Assembly (NCBI RefSeq): GCF_003815975.1
Contig: NZ_CP033932.1
Location: 2,647,501 to 2,711,500, forward strand
Origin: Chryseobacterium bernardetii
Lineage (GTDB): Bacteria; Bacteroidota; Bacteroidia; Flavobacteriales; Weeksellaceae
Direction: 5' to 3'
DNA: 64,000 nucleotides
Shown here: positions 42,500-49,522 of the stretch, piece after piece
Numbering within the stretch: the first letter of the stretch is position 1
Layout of the letters: the number at the start of each line of letters is the position of its first letter
Notes under the pieces: model-generated
The model's database searches: none
What the model was told of the DNA's origin: nothing
The model's input: only the letters and a program-made list of their open reading frames with translations
Program-made: the position numbers and the translations under genes

Positions 42500-43300
42500 T
42501 TAATCTTCCCAAATAATACTTAGTGCACAATTTTCATACACTATACAATGTTCATAGAAAATTCTTCTGGAGTCTTCGGATTTTACATTTTCAAAGCAAT
42601 CAATAGCAAAAATTTCTTCTGGATTTTCAATTGAAGTTTTTACATTTTTAAAATAATCAGCCATAGCTAAACCTTCAGGAACTTTTTTATCATTAAGTAA
42701 GTTCCAGAAAGGGAAGCCCTGACTGTTTTTTTGCCATTTCACAAATCCATTCTCAGCATAAACTATTTTGATAGGATGATTTCCTATTTCTGCAAATCTG
42801 AGTGCACATGAAGTTTTACTCACATTATATTCCTTGCTTAACTCATCAATCACTTTAAAACTAAATTTTTTTCTCTTCCATAAATTTCGTTGAAAAGATT
42901 CTTCTGGCATTAAGAGACAAGCCGCAAAATAATCTGCTTCTCTTTCAATTTTATCGAATTGAACCCTGTCAATTTTCGAGGGATGAGGTTCTAAAATTCC
43001 CAGTTTGAGTCCAACGCGATGTGTGTCTATAAAATAGTGCCCAAGTTCGTGGGCTAGTGTAAATCTAGAACGCGGAGAATTAAACCTATTATGATTATCT
43101 ATATTAATATGAATATAAAATTCATTATCATCATAAACAGTCATTCCATCAAAAGTCCCTTTGTCATAATGATCATAAAATACCTCAATGTCCTCAGATT
43201 CTGCAATAAGATGTAATGGAATTATTTTTTCAGTATTGAAATTTCCACTAATGGATCCAGCAAGCTTTTTAATTTTTGATAAGGAACTGCTATCAATCAC
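42500..43300 (-). CDS. ImmA/IrrE-family zinc metallopeptidase
   Basis: A 266-residue protein with the ImmA/IrrE peptidase domain: HELGH at residues 84-88 (FTLAHELGHYFIDTHR) and the third zinc ligand in READYFAACLLMP (E121). The C-terminal 90 residues form an extra domain. ImmA-type enzymes cut and inactivate repressors; CapP of some CBASS operons is such an enzyme and cleaves the repressor CapH. This gene overlaps the preceding small gene by 8 bases and faces away from the CBASS operon, so a similar role is suggested. No HTH is present in this polypeptide; the partner would be one of the two upstream genes. Cytoplasmic. Confidence 0.88.
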   Translation of the reverse strand: MIDSSSLSKIKKLAGSISGNFNTEKIIPLHLIAESEDIEVFYDHYDKGTFDGMTVYDDNEFYIHINIDNHNRFNSPRSRFTLAHELGHYFIDTHRVGLKLGILEPHPSKIDRVQFDKIEREADYFAACLLMPEESFQRNLWKRKKFSFKVIDELSKEYNVSKTSCALRFAEIGNHPIKIVYAENGFVKWQKNSQGFPFWNLLNDKKVPEGLAMADYFKNVKTSIENPEEIFAIDCFENVKSEDSRRIFYEHCIVYENCALSIIWED

Positions 43301-43637
43301 CTTTCTTCTTTTTCTGATTCTGTTTCATTTTGTCAAAGACGCTTTGAGAAATATTGCTTTGCCCTTTTCTGGCGACCATTTTCAAACTTTCTATTTCATG
43401 ACTTAAGTTTGTGTCAATTGATATAATTTTTGATTCTTTTTCAACGCAAAAAGAACCATCAATAATTGATTTGACATTAATACCTGTGTTTTTCAACTTA
43501 AAATCATAATCTTCATAAAGTTTATTAAACCTCTCTATCTGAGTTTTATTCTGAGGAAATAAAAAACCTGTTGAATGTAACCAATCATCAAGGTTAGTCT
43601 CTGTAACCTTTCCTATATATTTTTTATCTATTCCCAT
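43293..43637 (-). CDS. unknown protein between sigma-like and ImmA/IrrE genes
   Basis: A 114-residue hydrophilic protein of unknown family, starting MGIDKKYIGKVTETNLDDWL and ending in a basic tail (DKMKQNQKKKKGD). I see no HTH, metal motif or membrane segment. It overlaps both neighbours (14 bases with the sigma-like gene, 8 with the peptidase), so the three are translated as a unit. It could be the protease substrate, an inhibitor or a link between the two. This is the least understood member of the cassette. Confidence 0.75.
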   Translation of the reverse strand: MGIDKKYIGKVTETNLDDWLHSTGFLFPQNKTQIERFNKLYEDYDFKLKNTGINVKSIIDGSFCVEKESKIISIDTNLSHEIESLKMVARKGQSNISQSVFDKMKQNQKKKKGD

Positions 43638-44319
43638 TGAAAGCTTTTAGATAGTTATTAATGTGATCATTAGCTTCTTTTTTATAAACCTGAATTGAAT
43701 TTTGAACTAAATTCAATCTGTCTCTCAATTTTTTACCCACTGACCTTGGTATATTTTTTTTTCCGGTATTTTCGTAAGCTTTATATGTAAGATACACAAT
43801 CTTATGTTTTTCAGATAGACCAAGCATAGCTCTCTCAATGATTTCTAATCTAATTTTCAGCTCTCTTTTCTTTTGTATATCATCGTCTCCTACTGTTAAC
43901 GAAATTAGATCATCAATATTCTCTACAATTGATAAATCGTCTTCATCAGGTTCCGCACAGGTATTTAAATCTCCATATTTTACCAATTGAGTATATACTA
44001 TTGGATAAAGCCATAACAAAATCGACCGATCAATATCATCCGGATACTTGGCTTTACTTTTATTAAAAGAGTGATATTTCCAAACGCGGGCAAAAGCACA
44101 AGTTGCTATTTCAAGTGCAACAACCTCACTGTAATTAAATTTATTACAATATATTTCTGCTTTTTGCAAAATATCTCTTTCAAACCTACTACAAAACTCG
44201 GTAAACGCTGCAGCAGCTTCTTCAGGATATTCTTCTTTAAAAGAAATATAATCTATAAGCTCATCACTGGGTAATGTCTCAAAAACTATTTCATCGGTTT
44301 TTTTTTGTTCTACATTCAT
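43624..44319 (-). CDS. sigma-70-like (ECF-type) regulator of defence cassette
   Basis: A 231-residue protein resembling a divergent sigma factor. Around residues 65-95, EVVALEIATCAFARVWKYHSF resembles region 2; around 165-215, IERAMLGLSEKHKIVYLTYKAY and RSVGKKLRDRLNLVQNSIQVYKKEA resemble region 4 with its HTH. An acidic linker (EPDEDDLSIVENIDDL) joins them. It heads a three-gene unit with the small unknown protein and the ImmA/IrrE peptidase. Repeated palindromes lie immediately upstream of its start, in the region shared with the opposite-strand genes. It may set transcription of the CBASS side or of its own unit; this is inferred. Confidence 0.68.
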   Translation of the reverse strand: MNVEQKKTDEIVFETLPSDELIDYISFKEEYPEEAAAAFTEFCSRFERDILQKAEIYCNKFNYSEVVALEIATCAFARVWKYHSFNKSKAKYPDDIDRSILLWLYPIVYTQLVKYGDLNTCAEPDEDDLSIVENIDDLISLTVGDDDIQKKRELKIRLEIIERAMLGLSEKHKIVYLTYKAYENTGKKNIPRSVGKKLRDRLNLVQNSIQVYKKEANDHINNYLKAFNGNR

Positions 44320-44339
44320 CTATATACCAAAATGCATTA

Positions 44340-44418
44340 CTAATGGAATTAGTATATGAGTGGATAGGCTCATATACTTCAAAGTTAAAAAAATCTTTCT
44401 AATGGAATTAGTATATGA
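44340..44418 (+). promoter_or_regulatory. repeated operator between sigma-like and 58-residue genes
   Basis: ctaatggaattagtatatga occurs twice as an exact 20-base direct repeat (44340-44359 and 44399-44418). Each copy contains the palindrome ctaat-gga-attag. In addition agtatatgag (44351-44360) is mirrored exactly by ctcatatact (44369-44378). The cluster lies 20 bases from the start of the sigma-like gene and 68 from the start of the small protein on the other strand, an ideal place for shared control of divergent units. Confidence 0.65.
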
Positions 44419-44485
44419 TTGAAGTTTGTTCAATGGTCAATTCCTTTATGGCCTAGAATGTTAAAGGAAAAAATGCTTACTAATT

Positions 44486-44662
44486 ATGGCAACTAACAAA
44501 CCGACTGGAGACGGTCACAGAAATGGAGCAGTTAAAGGGCGTTCACAAACCTACAATCCACAAACAGATTCTTGGGTGAAACGCGATACTGCTACAGGTA
44601 GATTTATGGATGTAAAAACTTCTAGTAACACTCCCTTCAAAGGAGTTACCAAGGAAAAGTAA
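44486..44662 (+). CDS. 58-residue conserved small protein of defence locus
   Basis: A small gene with ATG start, purine-rich upstream sequence (ttaaaggaaaaaatg) and its own terminator. The product begins MATNKPTGDGHRNGAVKGRS, then has QTYNPQTDSWVKRDTATGRF and MDVKTSS. It is basic, rich in Gly, Thr, Asn and Lys, and free of hydrophobic segments. I recall similar short proteins in many bacteria, without known function. It sits exactly between the regulatory cassette and CBASS, behind repeated operators, so it may be a regulated small component such as an inhibitor or signal. That function is inference. Confidence 0.72.
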   Translation: MATNKPTGDGHRNGAVKGRSQTYNPQTDSWVKRDTATGRFMDVKTSSNTPFKGVTKEK

Positions 44663-44670
44663 CTCCATTT

Positions 44671-44706
44671 AAACTCCAGGTATCCTAAAAATGATACTTG
44701 GAGTTT
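44671..44706 (+). terminator. hairpin terminator after the 58-residue gene
   Basis: A 14-bp stem (aaactccaggtatc with gatacttggagttt, one G-U pair) with an eight-base loop, followed by accaattttt. It begins 8 bases after the stop codon. It makes the small gene a transcription unit separate from the CBASS operon. Confidence 0.75.
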
Positions 44707-44782
44707 ACCAATTTTTAATATCATTATATAAATGAGAAAGAGCTAGTAGTTTTTTGAGGTTCTTTAAAAGATTATAATATGC

Positions 44783-44870
44783 TTACGGATTTCCGTAATA
44801 TATTTTTGAAAAATAAAATTACATTTGGCTCTATTTATATTAAAATCAGACTTTTATGACAGTTTGTCAT
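44783..44870 (+). promoter_or_regulatory. CBASS operon leader with two palindromes
   Basis: ttacgga-tt-tccgtaa (44783-44798) and atgaca-gtt-tgtcat (44856-44870) are perfect palindromes in the 217 bases between the terminator and the CD-NTase start. Two -7-like boxes lie between them, TATTTTTG (44801-44808) and TACATTTG (44820-44827), neither with a well-placed -33 element. The palindromes bracket the probable start of transcription. Confidence 0.45.
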
Positions 44871-44923
44871 TACTGCTATTGTAGGAGAAAAGTTTGATGT
44901 AATAAATTTAATAAACAAAAAAA

Positions 44924-45910
44924 ATGAAATTATCAGACAAAGATTTACAGTTTTTTATTAGTAAAATCAAACTGCAGCCTGAAAACATGGGCAAGTATAG
45001 AGATCAGGTAAACAACCTGAAAGAAAAATTAGACAAAAAAATTGCTGAAGATGACAGACATGGATTAAAGGTTGAGAAATATCTTCTCGCTGGTTCGTGG
45101 AAAAAACATACGATTTTGAAACCTACGGGAGACCATCCCATAGATATTGATCTTGTACTTTTTGTTACTGGTGATGAAGATATTCATAATGACATTGGGA
45201 AGCTTTTTGATTTTATTGTAGAATATTTGGAAGAAATTTATCCACAAAAAGACATTTCTAAAGATGTGGATGCTGCTGGAAACACAAAGTCGGTAACCAT
45301 TTATTTTTCAGGTTCCGGACTAAGCGTTGATATTGTTCCTGTAGTCCCATTAAGCACACCAAAGGATTATGTATGGCAACCCAGCAGACATGGAAATGGT
45401 AAAAAGTATATTACCAGTATTTCCAAGCAGTTAAGTTTTTCACTTAACAGAAGACAAGAAAATTCTGCTTACACTTCAATTGTAAGAGCTATAAAATGGT
45501 GGAGAAATTACAAAGAATTAAAACCTTCTGATAATGAACCAGGATTATCTTCTTTTACGATTGAATTGATTGTTGCCTATCTTGACATAAATAAAGGAAT
45601 CCAAACAAATATCGAAGAAGGAATCATTCGTTTTTTTGAATTTGTAAGTTCTACTGAATTTCCAGAAATTATTTTTCAAGATTCCATTCGTAGTGTTCCG
45701 ACACAGTACGATTCAGCAATCTATGTTGCTGACAATACTAATAAAGAAAATAATGTTGCAAAGAGAATGACCAAACCAAGATGGGCCGAAATTATTGAAG
45801 AGGCTGAAGAGGCATTTGATACTTTGAACTTTGCTCAAGCAAGAAATAATGAAGGAGATACTATACAAGAATGGAAAAGTGTTTTCGGTCCAACCTTTAA
45901 CATTAAATAA
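44924..45910 (+). CDS. CBASS CD-NTase (oligonucleotide cyclase)
   Basis: A 328-residue CD-NTase of the SMODS class. The nucleotidyltransferase core has G57-S58 (LLAGSWKKHT), the metal-binding pair D74-x-D76 (HPIDIDLVLF) and a third acidic residue D136 (GLSVDIVPVVP). The C-terminal helical part contains SSFTIELIVAYLD. Such enzymes make cyclic di- or trinucleotides when phage infection is sensed and thus activate a killer effector. In type III CBASS, activity depends on binding a closed HORMA protein, encoded here next. The product nucleotide cannot be read from sequence. The start is an ATG 261 bases after the small gene. Confidence 0.93.
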   Translation: MKLSDKDLQFFISKIKLQPENMGKYRDQVNNLKEKLDKKIAEDDRHGLKVEKYLLAGSWKKHTILKPTGDHPIDIDLVLFVTGDEDIHNDIGKLFDFIVEYLEEIYPQKDISKDVDAAGNTKSVTIYFSGSGLSVDIVPVVPLSTPKDYVWQPSRHGNGKKYITSISKQLSFSLNRRQENSAYTSIVRAIKWWRNYKELKPSDNEPGLSSFTIELIVAYLDINKGIQTNIEEGIIRFFEFVSSTEFPEIIFQDSIRSVPTQYDSAIYVADNTNKENNVAKRMTKPRWAEIIEEAEEAFDTLNFAQARNNEGDTIQEWKSVFGPTFNIK

Positions 45911-45918
45911 ATTAAACT

Positions 45919-46428
45919 ATGTACGGAACAAATACAAAAACAAATACTTATACGGTCCTTGATATAAGAAAAACATTTGAAAGCTGTGAGGCAGATATCA
46001 GAACAATTGCCAGACGCACTAATAAGTGGACAATGGAATACGTAGATAAGGTTTTCCATGATGTGCTCAAATATGCAGAAAAATATTATTTACAATCAGT
46101 AAGCATAACCTTGATCAATACCAATACGGGTTTGCCAGTGAAAGCAGCTAAATTTATTGTAAATGATTTAGGTGATGCAACCGACAGCGAACGCGCTGGG
46201 AAAAATAATGATTGGCCAGATACTGATAACACTTCACTATCAATTATATTATCTCATACTCAGAAATGGAGGAACCTAACTTCTGAAGAGAAAACAAATT
46301 TTCAAAAGGAATTAAAACTCAGTTGGGGTAGTACAGATATTAATACTAATTTTCCGCATCTGCAACAGTCAGATGCACAGTTGTATGCAAGTAATGGATA
46401 TGAATTACAAAAAAAGAATTTTAAATAA
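45919..46428 (+). CDS. bacterial HORMA-domain protein of CBASS
   Basis: A 169-residue protein of the bacterial HORMA family 1: TYTVLDIRKTFESCEADIRTI at the N-terminus, a core with SVSITLINTNTG and KAAKFIVNDLG, then LSIILSHTQKW, and a C-terminal safety-belt part LYASNGYELQKKNF. HORMA proteins change from open to closed form when they bind a peptide, here thought to come from phage proteins, and the closed form activates the CD-NTase. It lies 8 bases after the CD-NTase and 2 before the ATPase. A single HORMA gene, not a pair, is present. Confidence 0.9.
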   Translation: MYGTNTKTNTYTVLDIRKTFESCEADIRTIARRTNKWTMEYVDKVFHDVLKYAEKYYLQSVSITLINTNTGLPVKAAKFIVNDLGDATDSERAGKNNDWPDTDNTSLSIILSHTQKWRNLTSEEKTNFQKELKLSWGSTDINTNFPHLQQSDAQLYASNGYELQKKNFK

Positions 46429-46430
46429 AT

Positions 46431-47315
46431 ATGAGTACAATTTTTGATAATATAACAGAACTTCCTAGTAGAGAAATTGCCGAAAGAGCTAAACACTTAA
46501 TTGGTTTTGAAAACAAATATAATAGGATACTTTCGAACTTAAAGCTCTTGCTGGATCAAGAAGGTCTTGTTGAGTGGAGCAAAAAATTTCATAAAACAGA
46601 ACTTCCAGTAATTTCACAACTGAAAGAAAAATATCCATTAATTATATTGGCAGGTGACGCAGGAACAGGCAAAACTGTTTCTGCCGAGGCCATTGCGGAC
46701 AGAATGCTTAGGGAATTAAAAAAGGAAGGTTTTTTTCTAAAACTGAGTACAAGAGTTAGAGGAGAAGGTCTTCATGGTCAAATGGGGAATTTAGTAAATG
46801 ATGCATTTGCTGAACTAAAAACTCAAGCAGGTAAGAAACGAATAGCATTTTTACTAATTGACGAAGCTGATGCAATTGCTTCGACAAGATCTACCATGCA
46901 GATGCATCAGGAAGAAAAAGCAGCTGTAAATACATTAATTCAAAAAATTGATGAAATTCGTGAACTAAATGGGCGAGCAATATTGTTTATGTCGACAAAC
47001 AGATTGCATTTTCTTGATGAAGCTATTGTGAGAAGGGCGGCAATTATTTTAGAATTTGAGCGTCCCACCTTTGAGGAAAGAGTGCTTCTTTTTAAAACCT
47101 CTCTCGCTGGTGTTGAAATTACAGATAAGCAGTTAGAGGAATTGGCTAACCTGTCAGGAGAGGAATCGAACAATGGACTTTCTTTTTCTTTTTCAGATAT
47201 AAGATTAAGAATATTGCCAGAAGCTGTTGCAAAATGTTTCCCGGATAAAGCTTTAGATTTTGAAACTGTCGCCGAGACAATTAAAAAACTTAATCCAAGC
47301 CCTAAAATTGTATGA
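46431..47315 (+). CDS. TRIP13/Pch2-like AAA+ ATPase of CBASS
   Basis: A 294-residue AAA+ ATPase: Walker A GDAGTGKT at 75-82, Walker B LLIDEADAI with D144-E145, sensor 1 N190 (FMSTNRLHFL) and arginines at 201-202 (AIVRRAA). It resembles TRIP13/Pch2 enzymes, which unfold the N-terminus of closed HORMA proteins and reset them to the open form. In CBASS this damps the signal and prevents killing without infection. It overlaps the effector gene by 4 bases (ATGA), so sensing, reset and killing parts are translationally linked. Confidence 0.92.
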   Translation: MSTIFDNITELPSREIAERAKHLIGFENKYNRILSNLKLLLDQEGLVEWSKKFHKTELPVISQLKEKYPLIILAGDAGTGKTVSAEAIADRMLRELKKEGFFLKLSTRVRGEGLHGQMGNLVNDAFAELKTQAGKKRIAFLLIDEADAIASTRSTMQMHQEEKAAVNTLIQKIDEIRELNGRAILFMSTNRLHFLDEAIVRRAAIILEFERPTFEERVLLFKTSLAGVEITDKQLEELANLSGEESNNGLSFSFSDIRLRILPEAVAKCFPDKALDFETVAETIKKLNPSPKIV

Positions 47316-48133
47316 AAAAAGGACCTATCTTTCTACAAATAATTCTGTCTGTTATTCTAATCGTTGGAGGATACATCGAAAAAGGAAACTGGACAGAATC
47401 TAAATATTCCACTACGGGATATATCACATTACTTACCTTCATTGTAACTTTTGTATATGAAAACTACAATAGACTTGGGTTTTATTTCCAGTCAAAGGTT
47501 TTGTTAAAAAATACTGATGTTCGTGTTTCTATTTCATATCTGTATAGAATAAAAGTTGAAAATGAATACTTGCTTGTTAAAAGCAGAACAAGAAAATATT
47601 TTCAGCCTGTGGGTGGTTGTTATAAAACATTACCTGGCTGTGAAAGAAAATTCGAAGAATTAGATGTTAGACCTGATAGAAAATTTGAAACTGAAAAGGG
47701 AATTGCAAAAAATGATCTGCGTGTTCATGTAAAAGGTAAAAATCTAATTGAATTTCTTAAATGGTTTGATTCAAAGGAGGATCGTGAGATTTCGCCTTGG
47801 AGAGAATTTTGTGAAGAATTAATTGCAACAGAAATTTTAACCTGGCGGCCTTTTAGATACATCGACTATAGATTTAAGAAAAAAATTCAATCACCTATAA
47901 TTGATTTGGATATGGGAGGTAAAGGTCTTTTTATTTATGAAGTTTTTGATTTAGTAATTAATGATGAGCAAATGCCATTACTTAAAGATTTAAAGAATAA
48001 AACATCTGAAAATTACATCTGGGTTACGGATGAAGTTATTCAAACATTAGGTCATGAGACCGGTTCGAAATCTTTTCCACATGAAATTGGACCACATACA
48101 AAGTATGCACAAAACTTAAAATGGAGTAAATAA
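47312..48133 (+). CDS. CBASS membrane effector, 2TM plus NUDIX-like domain
   Basis: A 273-residue effector. Two membrane segments lie at about 5-22 (PIFLQIILSVILIVGGYI) and 34-50 (TTGYITLLTFIVTFVYE). A soluble domain follows, with a NUDIX-like core: YLLVKSRTRKYFQPVGG, and REFCEEL at 164-170 with E156 in the expected upstream position. The Nudix box is incomplete (no Gly at its start or end), so it may bind a nucleotide without hydrolysing it. SMODS-associated NUDIX proteins are known CBASS effectors (TM-NUDIX, called Cap16 to my recollection). Binding of the cyclic nucleotide would trigger oligomerisation and membrane damage. It ends the operon. Confidence 0.85.
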   Translation: MKKGPIFLQIILSVILIVGGYIEKGNWTESKYSTTGYITLLTFIVTFVYENYNRLGFYFQSKVLLKNTDVRVSISYLYRIKVENEYLLVKSRTRKYFQPVGGCYKTLPGCERKFEELDVRPDRKFETEKGIAKNDLRVHVKGKNLIEFLKWFDSKEDREISPWREFCEELIATEILTWRPFRYIDYRFKKKIQSPIIDLDMGGKGLFIYEVFDLVINDEQMPLLKDLKNKTSENYIWVTDEVIQTLGHETGSKSFPHEIGPHTKYAQNLKWSK

Positions 48134-48404
48134 AACATCAATTGTTGATTTTTATGACATAGTACGTTATCATTAGGAGATAATTTGCATTGAATTTACT
48201 TTATTAAAATTTTACAATTTATCAAATATAAACCAGATTAGCACAAAAGTAATTTCGTAGTTTTTTAATGTCGTTTATTCAAATATATAATTGACAATTT
48301 TGTTATCATGATTATTATTTTAAGAGTGAAAAATATGGAGAGGAATTTTTTGTCTTTGAAAGTCTGTGTTTTAGTAAAAATTAGTGATCAAAAATGGTCT
48401 TTTA

Positions 48405-48435
48405 TTTGGAAAAACTAAAAAAAGACATATATTTG
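48405..48435 (+). promoter_or_regulatory. consensus promoter near element end, reading towards tRNA-Asp
   Basis: TTTG (48405-48408), exactly 19 bases, then TATATTTG (48428-48435) is a full match to the Bacteroidetes promoter. No gene follows on this strand before the tRNA at 48599. The rest of the stretch 48134-48598 holds no gene; it has a short repeat ggtgaccta/gtgaccta near 48475-48493 and the att-like repeat. The promoter may drive the tRNA, or lead across the joined ends of an excised circle. Confidence 0.65.
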
Positions 48436-48548
48436 CACCAGTAAAAACAAACAATCTTAAACTTATTTAAAAAAGTGACCTATTCGGTGACCTAAAAATA
48501 AGAGAACGATATAAAGCTTATGGATAGGGAGTTTTTCAAATAAGAACA

Positions 48549-48566
48549 AGTCCCGTCCGGATCGCA
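48549..48566 (+). repeat. att-like repeat: copy of tRNA-Asp 3' end (upstream copy)
   Basis: agtcccgtccggatcgca is identical to bases 48657-48674, which cover the end of the T-arm, the acceptor strand and discriminator of the intact tRNA-Asp. No 5' tRNA part precedes it. This is the mark left by integration of a mobile element at a tRNA-Asp 3' end; being on the side of the cargo, it is the probable right end of the element. Confidence 0.65.
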
Positions 48567-48598
48567 AAAGTTTTTCTCAATTTCTTTTTAAAAAAATT

Positions 48599-48672
48599 GA
48601 TCCGGTAGTTCAGCTGGTTAGAATGCCGCCCTGTCACGGCGGAGGTCGCGGGTTCGAGTCCCGTCCGGATCG
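48599..48672 (+). tRNA. tRNA-Asp (GTC)
   Basis: A complete cloverleaf: acceptor stem gatccgg / ccggatc, D-arm with agctggtta, anticodon stem ccgcc / ggcgg with GTC at 48633-48635, T-arm gcggg-ttcgagt-cccgt, discriminator G. The full CCA is not encoded. It is followed by a terminator and appears functional. Confidence 0.95.
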
Positions 48673-48674
48673 CA
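48657..48674 (+). repeat. att-like repeat: tRNA-Asp 3' end (intact gene copy)
   Basis: Second copy of the 18-bp sequence found at 48549, here in its natural place as the 3' end of the tRNA gene. The distance between the copies is 108 bases, about one tRNA gene plus spacer, which would fit an original tandem pair of tRNA-Asp genes. Confidence 0.6.
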
Positions 48675-48676
48675 TA

Positions 48677-48706
48677 AAGTCTTCTAGAAATAGAAGGCTT
48701 TTTTTA
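48677..48706 (+). terminator. terminator of tRNA-Asp
   Basis: A 10-bp stem (aagtcttcta / tagaaggctt, one G-U pair), loop gaaa, then seven T. It starts four bases after the tRNA discriminator region. Confidence 0.85.
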
Positions 48707-48732
48707 TTAACAATTCAAAGCAATTTTCAGTA

Positions 48733-48765
48733 GATCAAGCGCAAAAGTTGGGGACTAGGCAAAAA
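48733..48765 (+). repeat. insertion-sequence end next to transposase relic
   Basis: gatcaagcgcaaaagttggg and the following bases are nearly the same as 52243-52275. This copy overlaps the end of the transposase relic, so it is most simply the terminal sequence of that insertion sequence. Confidence 0.5.
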
Positions 48766-49256
48766 GTTTAGCTAATCTGAAGATAAAAAAGGTTCTGTCT
48801 TTTACTCCTCTGAGCTGCATTCTAAAGTTTTTTATTTTCGCATTGAAAGATTCAGCAGCAGCATTGGTGCTTCTTTGATCAAAGTAGTTGAGAATATTTC
48901 TATAACGATTCATTATTGTTTTTCTTAAGGTAGAAAAAGATTTAAAATCTGCTTCTTCCACATTTCTAAACCAATGGGCCAGTTTAGTCATGGCTACAGA
49001 TTTCGAAATATTTTGGTTATAAATTTTTCTAAGTCCATCAGTCAACCCATATGCCTGTTCCAGATCAGGATACTGGGTAAAAAGGATCGAAGCTCTTTGT
49101 TTCTGGGACAGAGTCCATTTCTCACGGCTTTTATATAGTAAATACCTGCTTCTTGCCAGGAGCTGTTTCCGGGTATCTCCGTTTGCAAAAACTTCTGTTT
49201 CAGCTGAGTGACTGTTAAAAGGATTGTTTCCATTTCAATAGCCTCCCAGCGATGCC
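48755..49256 (-). pseudogene. ISAon1-family transposase relic, 5'-truncated and frameshifted
   Basis: On the minus strand the 3' part is an intact transposase end: RSTNAAAESFNAKIKNFRM and RTFFIFRLAKLFA, typical of ISAon1-family enzymes. Upstream the same frame continues as ANGDTRKQLLARSRYLLYKS and KWTLSQKQRASILFTQY. Before it, HRWEAIEME is in a different frame, so one base has been lost near 49230. The catalytic N-terminal two thirds are absent and the similarity ends near 49256. The element is dead. It lies directly behind the tRNA, a common landing zone for mobile DNA. Confidence 0.8.
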
Positions 49257-49522
49257 TGATCTATATCAATCACTTAATTTTTTATTATAAAATTTTTGAG
49301 TAAAAGTTTATAATAATCCCTCATGTATTCAGTAGAATATGTAAATAACTAAATTACATTACTTTAGATAATGAATTTATCAAAATCAGTGTTTTAATTC
49401 ATTCATTTTTTTGAAATTTATAATTAAAAAATAATTATATTAATTAAAATTTAAAATAATGTTTATATAAATATATAATAAATTATATTTTATTTATTAT
49501 TTTTGGTAATATTTATAAATTA

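Noticed and set aside
44340..44418. Possible CRISPR-like array
   Set aside because: Only two direct copies with internal palindromes and an additional mirror; no further repeats or cas genes. An operator fits better.
48475..48493. Short repeat gtgacctattcggtgaccta as integrase binding site
   Set aside because: Two eight-to-nine-base copies near the putative att site are suggestive, but too short and isolated to support the claim.
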